From positions 124,001 to 188,000 of the forward strand of contig NZ_STGL01000009.1 in the NCBI RefSeq assembly GCF_004919085.1: a stretch of 64,000 nt of DNA, in the 5' to 3' direction. Position numbers and translations under genes: made by a program. Source of the DNA: Nocardioides sp. GY 10127 (lineage in GTDB: Bacteria > Actinomycetota > Actinomycetes > Propionibacteriales > Nocardioidaceae). Each line of letters begins with the position of its first letter. The stretch's first letter is position 1. This document shows, one piece after another, positions 49,649-58,114 of the stretch. The notes beneath the pieces were generated by a model, which saw only the letters and a list, made by a program, of their open reading frames with translations, did not search any database and was not told the DNA's origin.

Positions 49649-51297
49649 CCCCGCTCCGGCGGGTGGCGGCGCTGGTCGTCCTCGCGGCCCTGCCGACCGC
49701 CGTCCTGGTGGTCTTCTTCGTCGTGCCCGTGGCCGGGATGCTCGGCCGCGGTCTCGTCGTCGACGGCCACCTGGACGTCGGCGGGGTCCTCGAGGTGCTG
49801 GCCCGCGACCGCACCCGCCGGGTGCTGTGGTTCACCGTCTGGTCCTCGACCGTCGGCACCGCCCTCTCCGTCCTGCTCGGCCTGCCCGCCGCGTACACGC
49901 TGCACCGCCTGCGCGTGCCCGGCGTGCGGGTGGTGCGGGCGGCGGTGATGGTGCCGTTCGTGCTGCCCACGGTGGTGGTGGGCGTGGCCTTCCTGGAGCT
50001 GCTGGGGGAGTCCGGGCCGGTGGTCCGCTGGACGGGCCTGGAGCTGGAGGGGACGTCGGTGGCGATCCTCCTCGGCATGGTCTTCTTCAACGTCGCGGTG
50101 GTCGTCCGCGTCGTCGGCGCCGCGTGGGAGTCGCTGGACCCGCGCCCGGCGGAGGCCGCGGCCACCCTGGGCGCCTCGCCTGCCCGCGTGCTGCTCACCG
50201 TGACGTGGCCGCAGCTGCGCCCGGCGGTCGTCTCGGCCGCCTCCGTCGTCTTCCTCTTCTGCGCGACGGCCTTCGGCGTCGTCCTCACCCTCGGCGGGCT
50301 GCGCTACTCCTCGGTGGAGACCGAGATCTACCTGCTCACCACCGACCTGCTCGACCTCCAGGGCGCCGCCGCGCTCTCGATCGTCCAGCTCCTGGCCGTG
50401 GCCGCGCTCATGGTGCTGGCCGGCCGCCTGCGCCCCCGCGAGGACGTGCGGGTCGCGCGCGTCCGGGCCCGCCCGCGGCGTCCTCGCCGGGGCGACCTCC
50501 CGGCCCTGGCCGCCACCACCCTCGTCCTCCTCTTCCTCGCCGCGCCCATGGCCGCGCTGGTGCTCGGCTCGCTGCGGGTCGACGGCGGCTGGTCGCTGGC
50601 GCACTACCGGGCGGTGGCCTCGGCGCACGAGGACACCTACACGGGCAGCTCGGCCGGCCAGGCGCTGCTGGTCTCCCTGCGCACGAGCGTGGACGCCACC
50701 TGGATGTCCCTGCTGCTCGGCGGGCTCGTGGCGATCGTCGGCTCGCGCCGCTCCCGCAGCCGGGCCGAGCGGCGCGTGCGGCGGGTGCTGGACGGCTTCT
50801 TCATGCTGCCCCTCGGCGTCTCGGCCGTCACCCTCGGCTTCGGGATGCTCCTCACCCTCGACTCCGACTTCCTCGACCTGCGCGACTCGCCCCTGCTCGT
50901 CCCGCTCGCCCAGGCGCTCGTGGCGCTGCCGCTGGTGGTGCGGACGCTGCTGCCGGTGCTCGGCGGCATCGACGACCGCCAGCGCCAGGCCGCGGCCTCG
51001 TTGGGCGCGGGCCCGTGGCGCACGTTCCTCACCGTGGACGTCCCGGTCGCCTGGCGGCCGCTGCTGGCCTGCGCCGGGTTCGCGTTCGCGGTCTCCCTCG
51101 GCGAGTTCGGCGCGACGTCCTTCCTGGCCCGCCCGGACGACCCGACGCTCCCCGTCGTCATCTACCGGCTGCTCTCCCGCCCGGGCACGGCCACCTACGG
51201 CACCGCCCTGGCGGCCTCGGTCGTGCTGGCCGCGGTGACCGCCGCCGTCATGCTGGCGGTGGAGCGCCTCCGGGTGCGGACGTGGGGTGCCTGGTGA
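49645..51297 (+). CDS. thiP: Thiamine ABC transporter permease, two-domain
   Basis: 550 residues with about 12 transmembrane helices in two homologous halves, like E. coli ThiP. Each half has the cytoplasmic coupling loop that contacts the ATPase: EAAATLGASPARVLLTVTWP (~170) and QAAASLGAGPWRTFLTVDVP (~450). The single fused permease replaces a heterodimer. ATG 49645 overlaps the thiB stop as ATGA. Confidence 0.92.
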   Translation: MTPLRRVAALVVLAALPTAVLVVFFVVPVAGMLGRGLVVDGHLDVGGVLEVLARDRTRRVLWFTVWSSTVGTALSVLLGLPAAYTLHRLRVPGVRVVRAAVMVPFVLPTVVVGVAFLELLGESGPVVRWTGLELEGTSVAILLGMVFFNVAVVVRVVGAAWESLDPRPAEAAATLGASPARVLLTVTWPQLRPAVVSAASVVFLFCATAFGVVLTLGGLRYSSVETEIYLLTTDLLDLQGAAALSIVQLLAVAALMVLAGRLRPREDVRVARVRARPRRPRRGDLPALAATTLVLLFLAAPMAALVLGSLRVDGGWSLAHYRAVASAHEDTYTGSSAGQALLVSLRTSVDATWMSLLLGGLVAIVGSRRSRSRAERRVRRVLDGFFMLPLGVSAVTLGFGMLLTLDSDFLDLRDSPLLVPLAQALVALPLVVRTLLPVLGGIDDRQRQAAASLGAGPWRTFLTVDVPVAWRPLLACAGFAFAVSLGEFGATSFLARPDDPTLPVVIYRLLSRPGTATYGTALAASVVLAAVTAAVMLAVERLRVRTWGAW

Positions 51298-51349
51298 GCA
51301 GCCGTCCGACCCGACCCCGCGACCGACGCCGAGACCCCCAGGAGCAGCC

Positions 51350-52360
51350 GTGCTGAGCATCGAGGGCGTGAGCGTGGCCTACGACGGCCACGACGTGGTC
51401 TCCGGGGTGGACCTCCGGGTCGAGGACGGCGAGGTGCTCGCCGTCCTCGGACCCTCGGGCTGCGGCAAGTCGACGCTGCTGCGTGCGGTGGCGGGGCTGG
51501 AGCCGTGCCGCGGTCGCCTCGGCTGGGACGGCCGCGACCTGGCCCGCGTCCCCACCCACCGGCGCGGGTTCGCGCTGATGTTCCAGGACGGGCAGCTGTT
51601 CGACCACCTCACCGTCGCCCGCAACGTGGCCTACGGGCTGCGGGTCCAGCGGGTCCGCGGCCGCGAGGCGGCCGCCCGGACCGAGGAGCTGCTCGAGCTC
51701 GTCGGCCTGGCCGGGTACGGCGACCGGATGCCCGCCACCCTCTCCGGCGGCGAGCGCCAGCGCGTGGCCCTGGCCCGCTCGCTCGCCCCCCGCCCGCGGC
51801 TGCTCCTGCTCGACGAGCCGCTCTCGGCGCTCGACGCCGGGCTGCGCGAGCGGCTGGCCGGCGACCTCCGCGACATCCTGCGCGGCGCCGGCACGACCGC
51901 CCTCCTCGTCACCCACGACCACGAGGAGGCCTTCACGGTGGCCGACCGGATGGCGGTCATGCGCGAGGGCCGGGTGGTCCAGGCGGGGGCGCTCTCGGAC
52001 GTGTGGCGGGAGCCGGCGGACGCCTGGACGGCGCTCTTCCTCGGCTACGCCCGGGTCCTCGAGGGCCCGGCCGCGGCCGCGCTGGCTGCGGCGGGCGGGC
52101 TGGCGGACCCGGGCGGTCGCGCGGTCGCCGTCCGGCGTTCGGCGCTCGTGGTGGACGAGGCCGGGCGGCTGTCCGGGCGGGTGCGCTCCGTGCGCGCGAC
52201 GCCGGTGCAGACGCGCCTGGTGGTGGACGCCTCGACCGGCCACGACGGGCTCCCCGGCGTGGGCGAGGTGGACGCCGTGGCGCCGCTGGAGGCCCGCGTG
52301 CGGCCCGGTGACGAGGTCCGCCTGCGCGTCGAGCCGGGCCGCGTCGCGGTGCTCGGCTGA
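51350..52360 (+). CDS. thiQ: Thiamine ABC transporter ATPase
   Basis: 336 residues. Walker A GPSGCGKST (~35), Q-loop FQDGQLF, signature LSGGERQRV (~130), Walker B LLLLDEP and switch His in LLVTHDHEEA. A C-terminal ~100-residue regulatory beta domain of the TOBE kind makes it longer than the ~230-residue E. coli ThiQ. GTG 51350 follows AGGAG by five bases, which decides the start; an upstream GTG at 51287 overlaps thiP but has no ribosome site. It energises uptake with ThiB and ThiP. Confidence 0.93.
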   Translation: MLSIEGVSVAYDGHDVVSGVDLRVEDGEVLAVLGPSGCGKSTLLRAVAGLEPCRGRLGWDGRDLARVPTHRRGFALMFQDGQLFDHLTVARNVAYGLRVQRVRGREAAARTEELLELVGLAGYGDRMPATLSGGERQRVALARSLAPRPRLLLLDEPLSALDAGLRERLAGDLRDILRGAGTTALLVTHDHEEAFTVADRMAVMREGRVVQAGALSDVWREPADAWTALFLGYARVLEGPAAAALAAAGGLADPGGRAVAVRRSALVVDEAGRLSGRVRSVRATPVQTRLVVDASTGHDGLPGVGEVDAVAPLEARVRPGDEVRLRVEPGRVAVLG

Positions 52361-52430
52361 GACGCCGTCGGCGGCTCCCCCGAGCGGGGGAGGAGGACGC
52401 CTCGTCTGGGAGCGTCCTGGGAGGTGTCCC

Positions 52431-52444
52431 TAGAATCCGAGCCG
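52431..52444 (+). promoter_or_regulatory. Leaderless promoter of the PAP2-like gene
   Basis: TAGAAT (52431-52436) is a near-consensus -10 hexamer ending seven bases before the GTG at 52444, so the transcript should start at or next to the start codon. Confidence 0.7.
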
Positions 52445-53490
52445 TGTACCGCCGCGCCTACGTCCTGATGATCGGCATCGCGGCCGCGATGGGGGTGTGG
52501 GCGCTGACCGAGGCGCTCGTGCTCGGCCGGCCGCTCGTCGACCCCGAGGGAAGCTTCCTCGGCCCGTCCTGGCTGCGACTTCCGCTGCTGCTCGGCGGCG
52601 CCGTGCTGATCGACCTGGTCCCGAGGACGCTGTGGAAGTCCCGCATGCGCCCGTCCGAGATGAAGCCGGTCCTGCGCGATCGACTGCGCACCCACTGGAC
52701 GCGCGAGCGGCTCGTCCTGGTGTTCCTGGGCATCGCGTGCTTCTACGTGACCTACGTCTGCTACCGGAACCTGAAGTCGTACCTGCCGTTCATGAACGAC
52801 ACGCTCTACGACCGCGAGCTCCACCTGCTCGACCGGGCGCTGCTCTTCGGCCACGACCCGGCGATCCTGCTGCACAACCTGCTGGGCACCACCGTGGCCG
52901 CGTGGGGGCTCTCGTACGTCTACCTCTGGTTCCTGCCGCTGGTGCCGATCGCGGTGACGATCTGGGTGGTCTGGTCGCGCAACCTCTCCTACGGCTACTG
53001 GTTCGTGACCGCCCAGTGCATCGCCTGGACGCTGGGCACGGTGTCCTACTACGCCCTGCCGACCCTCGGCCCGGGCCTGGAGTACGTCTCGGTCTACGCC
53101 GACCTCACGCCGACGCCGACGAGCTCGCTCATGGAGTCGTTGGTGAACTCGCGGCAGGGCGTGCTGCTGGGCGGGATCACCGGCCAGGTCCAGTCCGTCG
53201 CCGGGTTCGCCTCCCTGCACTGCGGCATCACGCTGCTGGTGGCGCTGATGGTGCAGTACACGGTCAACAGCCGCCCGCTGCGCATCTTCTTCTGGTGCAA
53301 CTTCGCCGTGACCGTCGTGGCGACCCTCTACTTCGGCTGGCACTACATCGCCGACGACGTCGCGGGCATGACGCTCGCGCTCGTCTCCTTCTACGTCGCC
53401 GGCCTCGCGACCGGCCAGCGCTTCGACCACGGCGGGCTCACCTCCCACCCGACGACCACCACGTCGAAGATCCCCGTCGACCACGACTGA
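52444..53490 (+). CDS. PAP2-superfamily membrane phosphatase/phosphotransferase
   Basis: 348 residues with six to seven transmembrane helices. PAP2 motifs appear in the C-terminal half in degenerate form: RNLKSYLPFMN (~113), FASLHCG (~255, PSGH-type) and GWHYIADDVAG (~300, containing the catalytic-type His and Asp). This layout matches bacterial homologues of inositol phosphorylceramide synthase/AUR1-like phosphotransferases rather than simple phosphatases. A role in phosphoinositol or glycolipid head-group transfer is inferred only from the family. The C-terminus is Thr-rich. Start GTG is leaderless. Confidence 0.82.
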   Translation: MYRRAYVLMIGIAAAMGVWALTEALVLGRPLVDPEGSFLGPSWLRLPLLLGGAVLIDLVPRTLWKSRMRPSEMKPVLRDRLRTHWTRERLVLVFLGIACFYVTYVCYRNLKSYLPFMNDTLYDRELHLLDRALLFGHDPAILLHNLLGTTVAAWGLSYVYLWFLPLVPIAVTIWVVWSRNLSYGYWFVTAQCIAWTLGTVSYYALPTLGPGLEYVSVYADLTPTPTSSLMESLVNSRQGVLLGGITGQVQSVAGFASLHCGITLLVALMVQYTVNSRPLRIFFWCNFAVTVVATLYFGWHYIADDVAGMTLALVSFYVAGLATGQRFDHGGLTSHPTTTTSKIPVDHD

Positions 53491-53555
53491 CTCCCGGCGC
53501 TCGACGTCAGGTGCCCCCGGCGTGTCCGGGGGCTTCCTGTGTTTTCCGTGAGAAT

Positions 53556-53567
53556 TACAACGTTGTA
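53556..53567. promoter_or_regulatory. Palindrome in an AT-richer leader before the NlpC/P60 gene
   Basis: TACAACGTTGTA is a perfect 12-bp palindrome about 85 bp before the gene start. The surrounding 53540-53640 segment is clearly less GC-rich than its neighbours, including a CAAAAAA run. A TACCGT -10 hexamer is at 53639-53644. Confidence 0.55.
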
Positions 53568-53651
53568 GTCGTCAAGGCGACACGCCGGGGTTTCGCAAAA
53601 AATCTGTGCCAGATGTTCCTTGTGTGACAAAAGTTCTCTACCGTGACGGTC

Positions 53652-55184
53652 GTGATCGAGACGGAGAGCCGCCCTGTACGCCTCGGACGACGCCCCCAGC
53701 CGCGTCCGAGCGGCGTCTCGCGCGCCCTGTCCTCCCACGCCCGCAGCACCCGGGCCGTCGCGGGGAGCCTCGCCCTGGCCGCCGTGCTCGGCGTGGGCAT
53801 GGCCGCGCCGGCCGACGCGCGCGACGGCGGGGAATACCCCTCCAAGTCGGACGTGAAGAAGGCTCGCGAGGCGGTCACGCAGGGAGAGGCGGACGTCGCC
53901 TCGGTGCGCGCCGAGCTCGCTCTCGCCGCCCAGCGGCTCGAGGCGGCGCAGATCGAGGCCGCCAAGGCGGCCGAGAAGTACAACGGTGCCCTCTACCGCG
54001 CCCAGCAGGCCCGCAAGGACGCCAAGGCGGCCCAGAAGGCGGCCGACGACGCCGCCGACGAGCTCGAGGCCCGCCGCGCGAGCTACGTCGACGTGGTCAC
54101 CGCCAGCTACCAGATGGCCCCCGAGCTCTCCACGCTCGGCGCGCTGGCCGACGCGGGCCAGTCGTCCGCCGACACGAGCAGCACGGACGACGCCACCAGC
54201 ACCGGCATCGACGACTCCTCGCTGCTCACCGGCTCCAGCACCGGCGACAGCGGCCTCGACACGCTGCTGAGCACGATGGCCACCGTCCAGAGCACCCGCG
54301 AGGCGATGGACCGCAAGGTCCAGGAGATCACCGCGACCTCGACGGTCGCCAAGGTGACGGCCCGCCAGGCCACTCGGGCCGCCGAGCGGGCCGCCCGGCT
54401 CGCCGCGAAGGCCCGCACCGCCCGCGACGCCGCGCAGGCCGCGCAGGACTCGGCGGCCGCGGAGGCGAGCTCGGTGGCGCAGCGCCGCGACGCGCTCATC
54501 GCCCGCCTCGCCGTCCTGCAGAAGACCAGCGTTCGCGTGGCTCGCGAGCGGCAGGAGGCCCTCGAGGCCGAGGCCCGCCGCGAGGCCCGCCAGGCCGCTC
54601 GTCAGGCCGCCCGGGAGGCCGCGCGCAAGGCGGCCCGCCAGGCCGCACGGCAGAAGGCGGCCGCGCAGGCCGCGGCCCAGGCCGCCCAGTCGTCGAGCTC
54701 GTCGTCCTCGTCGAGCGGCTCGTCGAGCTCCAGCAGCTCCTCGAGCGGCTCCAGCAGCAGCTCCTCCAGCTCCAGCGGCAGCTCCTCGAGCTCCTCGTCC
54801 GGCGGCTCCTCGACGTCCGCCTCGGGCGTGGCGGCCGTGCTCGCGTTCGCCCGCGCCCAGATCGGCGAGCCGTACGTCTGGGCCGCCGCCGGCCCGGACT
54901 CGTGGGACTGCTCGGGCCTGACGATGATGGCCTGGGCCCAGGCGGGGGTCTCGCTGGCCCACTACACGGTGGCCCAGTACGAGGAGACCACCCACATCTC
55001 GATGAGCCAGCTGCAGCCGGGCGACCTGCTGTTCTGGGGCACGAGCTCGGACCCGTCCTCGATCTACCACGTGGCGATCTACGCCGGGAACGGGATGATG
55101 ATCCACGCGCCGCACACCGGTGACGTGGTCAAGGAGGTCTCCATGTACGAGTGGACGCTCCCGAACTTCTTCGGCCGCCCCTGA
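53652..55184 (+). CDS. Secreted NlpC/P60 peptidoglycan hydrolase with coiled coil and serine-rich linker
   Basis: About 510 residues. Signal peptide near 36-55 (AVAGSLALAAVLGVGMAAPA). Two long Ala/Glu/Arg coiled-coil regions at ~65-150 and ~220-360 flank a Ser/Thr/Asp-rich stretch. An almost pure Ser linker (~365-400) precedes the NlpC/P60 domain. This domain (~410-510) has catalytic Cys in DSWDCSGLTMM and His in IYHVAIYAGNG with MMIHAP. It resembles RipA-type D,L-endopeptidases that split daughter cells, autoinhibited by the coiled coil. GTG 53652 is chosen because the -10 TACCGT ends seven bases before it; GTG 53643 lies inside that hexamer. Confidence 0.9.
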   Translation: MIETESRPVRLGRRPQPRPSGVSRALSSHARSTRAVAGSLALAAVLGVGMAAPADARDGGEYPSKSDVKKAREAVTQGEADVASVRAELALAAQRLEAAQIEAAKAAEKYNGALYRAQQARKDAKAAQKAADDAADELEARRASYVDVVTASYQMAPELSTLGALADAGQSSADTSSTDDATSTGIDDSSLLTGSSTGDSGLDTLLSTMATVQSTREAMDRKVQEITATSTVAKVTARQATRAAERAARLAAKARTARDAAQAAQDSAAAEASSVAQRRDALIARLAVLQKTSVRVARERQEALEAEARREARQAARQAAREAARKAARQAARQKAAAQAAAQAAQSSSSSSSSSGSSSSSSSSSGSSSSSSSSSGSSSSSSSGGSSTSASGVAAVLAFARAQIGEPYVWAAAGPDSWDCSGLTMMAWAQAGVSLAHYTVAQYEETTHISMSQLQPGDLLFWGTSSDPSSIYHVAIYAGNGMMIHAPHTGDVVKEVSMYEWTLPNFFGRP

Positions 55185-55304
55185 GCGTCCCCCCTGAGCG
55201 TCCCCCCCTGGTCCTCGCAGAGCCCTCGCCGGGCCTCGCGGACGTGCCGAACCAGGCGTCCTGGATGTGGGTGGACGCCCGTGCACAGGGTGGTGACAGG
55301 TCTT

Positions 55305-55322
55305 GCTACTCGGGAGTAGCCT
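55305..55322. promoter_or_regulatory. Operator overlapping the acyl-CoA dehydrogenase promoter
   Basis: GCTACTC-GG-GAGTAGC (55305-55320) is a dyad of 7-bp arms. Its right arm overlaps the TAGCCT -10 (55317-55322), which lies six bases before the ATG at 55329. A TetR-type fatty-acid repressor would fit such a site; none is encoded nearby. Confidence 0.65.
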
Positions 55323-55328
55323 CACTGG

Positions 55329-57344
55329 ATGGCGACCCACGTGGAGACCCCCGGCCCGACCGGGGTGACGGACGACGACGCCCGCCGCCCCGCAGAACCC
55401 GCTGACGCCGCGCGCTTCGACGTGGCCGCGATGACCGACGTCCTGGACGGCCGCTGGGCCGAGGTGCGGCGGCACGTGCGCGAGCAGCTGCCCCTCGAGG
55501 CCGGCCTGCTCGAGGCCGCGGACGACCTGCCGCGCGCGGAGTACCGCGACCGCGTGCGGGACGTCCTGGTCGAGCTCGCCGGGACGGGTCAGACCGGCCT
55601 CGGCTTCCCCACCGACCACGGCGGCGGGGGAGACGTGGGCGCGTCCATCGCCGCCTTCGAGACCCTCGGCATGGGCGACCTCTCGCTCATGGTCAAGGCC
55701 GGCGTGCAGTTCGGCCTCTTCGGCGGGGCCGTCCTCCAGCTCGGCACCCGGGCCCACCACGAGGCCTACCTGCGCGACATCGTCGCCGGCCGCCTGCTCG
55801 GCTGCTTCGCCATGACCGAGACCGGCCACGGCTCCAACGTCCAGCAGATCGGCACGACCGCCACCTACGACCCGGCCACCGACGAGCTCGTCGTGCACAC
55901 CCCGGAGCCGTCGGCCACGAAGGACTACATCGGCAACGCCGCCGCCCACGGGACGATGGCGGCCGTCTTCGCCCAGCTCGTCGTCGACGGCGAGGAGCAC
56001 GGCGTGCACGCCGTCCTGGTCCCGATCCGCGTGGACGGCCACCCGGCACCGGGCGTCACGATCACCGACGACGGCCCCAAGCTCGGGCTCAACGGGGTCG
56101 ACAACGGCCGCCTGGCCTTCGACCACGTCCGGGTGCCGCGTGCGAACCTGCTCGACCGCTTCGCCCAGATCACCGAGGACGGCCGCTACACCAGCGCCCT
56201 GGCCAACCCGAACCGCCGGTTCTTCACCATGCTCGGCACGCTCGTCCAGGGCCGCGTGAGCGTGGGCGGGGCGGGCCTGAGCGCCGCCAAGGTCGCGCTC
56301 ACCGTCGCCGTCCGCTACGGCGACCGCCGGCGCCAGTTCTCCACGGGCGGGAAGGACGGGGACGCCGAGCAGGTGCTGCTCGACTACGGCATGCACCAGC
56401 GGCGGCTGCTGCCGCGGCTGGCCCGCACGTATGCGCTGACCTGTGCCCAGGGCGTGCTGGTCGAGCGGCTGCACGAGGTCGCGTCCGTGCGGGCGGAGGC
56501 TGGGGAGGTCGACGACCACGCCCAGCGCGAGCTGGAGTCGCGGGCCGCCGGCACCAAGGCGCTCGCGACCTGGCTGGCCACCGACGTCATCCAGGAGTGC
56601 CGCGAGGCGTGCGGCGGGGCCGGCTACCTCGCCGAGAACCGGTTCGCGGCGCTCAAGGCCGACACCGACGTCTTCACCACGTTCGAGGGCGACAACCACG
56701 TCCTCCTCCAGCTCGTGGCCAAGGGCCTGCTCACGGACTACGCCAGCTCCTTCGAGGACCTCGACCAGCTCGGCCTCGTGCGCATGGTCGCCGGGATGGC
56801 CGTGGAGACGGTCGTGGAGAAGACCGGCGCCCACGCGCTGCTCGAGCGGGTGCGCGACCTGCTCCCCGGCGGGGACGACTGGTCGAGCGAGGCGCGCATC
56901 GGCGACCCCGAGTACCACCTCGCCATGTACCGGTTCCGCGAGGAGCACACCGTCAGCAGCGTGGCGCGCCGGCTCAAGCGGGGGATCGACCGTGGCGAGA
57001 AGGCCGGCGACGTCTTCTCCCGCGTGCAGGCCCACGTCATCGCCGCCGCGCGGGCGCACATGGAGCGGCTCGTGCTCGAGGCGTTCGTGGACACGGTGCG
57101 GGCGCAGCCCCGCGGGCCCGTTCGCGACGCCCTGGCCCTGCTCTGCGACCTGCACGCGCTCTCCGGGATCGAGGCCGACCGGGCCTGGTTCCTCGAGCAC
57201 GGACGCCTCACCGTCGCCCGGTCCAAGGCGGTCACCCGCGAGGTGGACGCGCTGTGCGCCCGCGTCCGGCCGCTGGCCGTCGACCTCGTCGACGCCTTCG
57301 CCGTCCCGGAGGAGATGCTCCGCGCCCGCGCGCTGCTCGGCTGA
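55329..57344 (+). CDS. Acyl-CoA dehydrogenase/oxidase family flavoenzyme
   Basis: 671 residues, longer than the usual ~380 and like acyl-CoA oxidases or the ACAD10/ACOX branch. FAD-binding segments are CFAMTETGHGSNVQQIGTTA (~160) and the central VSVGGAGLSAAKVALTVAVR. The catalytic Glu lies in FTTFEGDNHVLLQ (~455). The extra C-terminal helical domain (~490-671) is that of peroxisomal-type acyl-CoA oxidases. It would perform the first step of fatty acyl-CoA beta-oxidation, with electrons passing either to an ETF or to oxygen. It is a single-gene unit with a leaderless promoter and dyad. Confidence 0.88.
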   Translation: MATHVETPGPTGVTDDDARRPAEPADAARFDVAAMTDVLDGRWAEVRRHVREQLPLEAGLLEAADDLPRAEYRDRVRDVLVELAGTGQTGLGFPTDHGGGGDVGASIAAFETLGMGDLSLMVKAGVQFGLFGGAVLQLGTRAHHEAYLRDIVAGRLLGCFAMTETGHGSNVQQIGTTATYDPATDELVVHTPEPSATKDYIGNAAAHGTMAAVFAQLVVDGEEHGVHAVLVPIRVDGHPAPGVTITDDGPKLGLNGVDNGRLAFDHVRVPRANLLDRFAQITEDGRYTSALANPNRRFFTMLGTLVQGRVSVGGAGLSAAKVALTVAVRYGDRRRQFSTGGKDGDAEQVLLDYGMHQRRLLPRLARTYALTCAQGVLVERLHEVASVRAEAGEVDDHAQRELESRAAGTKALATWLATDVIQECREACGGAGYLAENRFAALKADTDVFTTFEGDNHVLLQLVAKGLLTDYASSFEDLDQLGLVRMVAGMAVETVVEKTGAHALLERVRDLLPGGDDWSSEARIGDPEYHLAMYRFREEHTVSSVARRLKRGIDRGEKAGDVFSRVQAHVIAAARAHMERLVLEAFVDTVRAQPRGPVRDALALLCDLHALSGIEADRAWFLEHGRLTVARSKAVTREVDALCARVRPLAVDLVDAFAVPEEMLRARALLG

Positions 57345-57398
57345 GCCGGGGAGCCCTCGATCCCGGCTACCCAGCCCCACCCCGCCCGCCCTGTCACG

Positions 57399-57439
57399 CA
57401 CGACGGCCCCGGACCTCTGTGAGGTCCGGGGCCGTCGTG
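57399..57439. terminator. Hairpin between the acyl-CoA dehydrogenase and ppa genes
   Basis: 19-bp perfect stem (57399-57417 with 57421-57439) closed by a TGT loop, between two convergent genes. Confidence 0.88.
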
Positions 57440-57464
57440 GCGTGGCGGCGGGGCCGCCGGGAGG

Positions 57465-57956
57465 TCAGTGACCCTCGGTCTTGAACCGGTCGAAGGAGGC
57501 GTGGATCTCAGCCTCGGCGGCGGCACGGTCGACCCAGTCGGCGCCCTCGACGGACTTGCCGGGCTCGAGGTCCTTGTAGACCTCGAAGAAGTGCTGGATC
57601 TCGAGGCGGTCGAAGTCGGAGACGTCGCCGATGTCCTGCAGGTGGGCCAGGCGGGGGTCGGACGCCGGCACGCACAGCACCTTGTCGTCGCCGCCGGCCT
57701 CGTCGGTCATGCGGAACATGCCGATGGCGCGGCACTTGATGAGGCAGCCGGGGAAGGTCGGCTGCTGGAGGATGACGAGGGCGTCCAGCGGGTCGCCGTC
57801 CTGGCCCAGGGTGTCCTCGATGTAGCCGTAGTCGGCCGGGTACTGGGTCGAGGTGAACAGGGTGCGGTCCAGCCGCAGGCGCCCGCTCTCGTGGTCGACC
57901 TCGTACTTGTTCCGCTCCCCCTTGGGGATCTCCACCAGGACGTCGAACTCCAGCAC
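57465..57956 (-). CDS. ppa: Inorganic pyrophosphatase
   Basis: 163 residues, the usual length of family I soluble pyrophosphatases. It hydrolyses the pyrophosphate released by biosynthesis. The signature YPADYGYIEDTLGQDGDPLD contains the metal-binding Asp cluster. N-terminal FDVLVEIPKGERNKYEVDHE supplies further active-site Glu and Lys. GTG 57956 is chosen since GAGAGG lies seven bases upstream and the product starts as in orthologues. Divergent from dacB; ppa beside dacB and tilS is a common actinobacterial arrangement. Confidence 0.97.
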   Translation of the reverse strand: MLEFDVLVEIPKGERNKYEVDHESGRLRLDRTLFTSTQYPADYGYIEDTLGQDGDPLDALVILQQPTFPGCLIKCRAIGMFRMTDEAGGDDKVLCVPASDPRLAHLQDIGDVSDFDRLEIQHFFEVYKDLEPGKSVEGADWVDRAAAEAEIHASFDRFKTEGH

Positions 57957-58114
57957 GGCGATACCTCTCCGTCGTGCCCGGCCACTGTGCACGGGCTGCG
58001 ATGCGAACGATGTGACGTGCCCCGTGGGCACGACGATTCTCGGGGCCCCGGGAACGGGACCCGGGAACAGTGTCACGCAGAATGGCCGCCCGATGCGAGA
58101 GAGAGGGGTGACCG

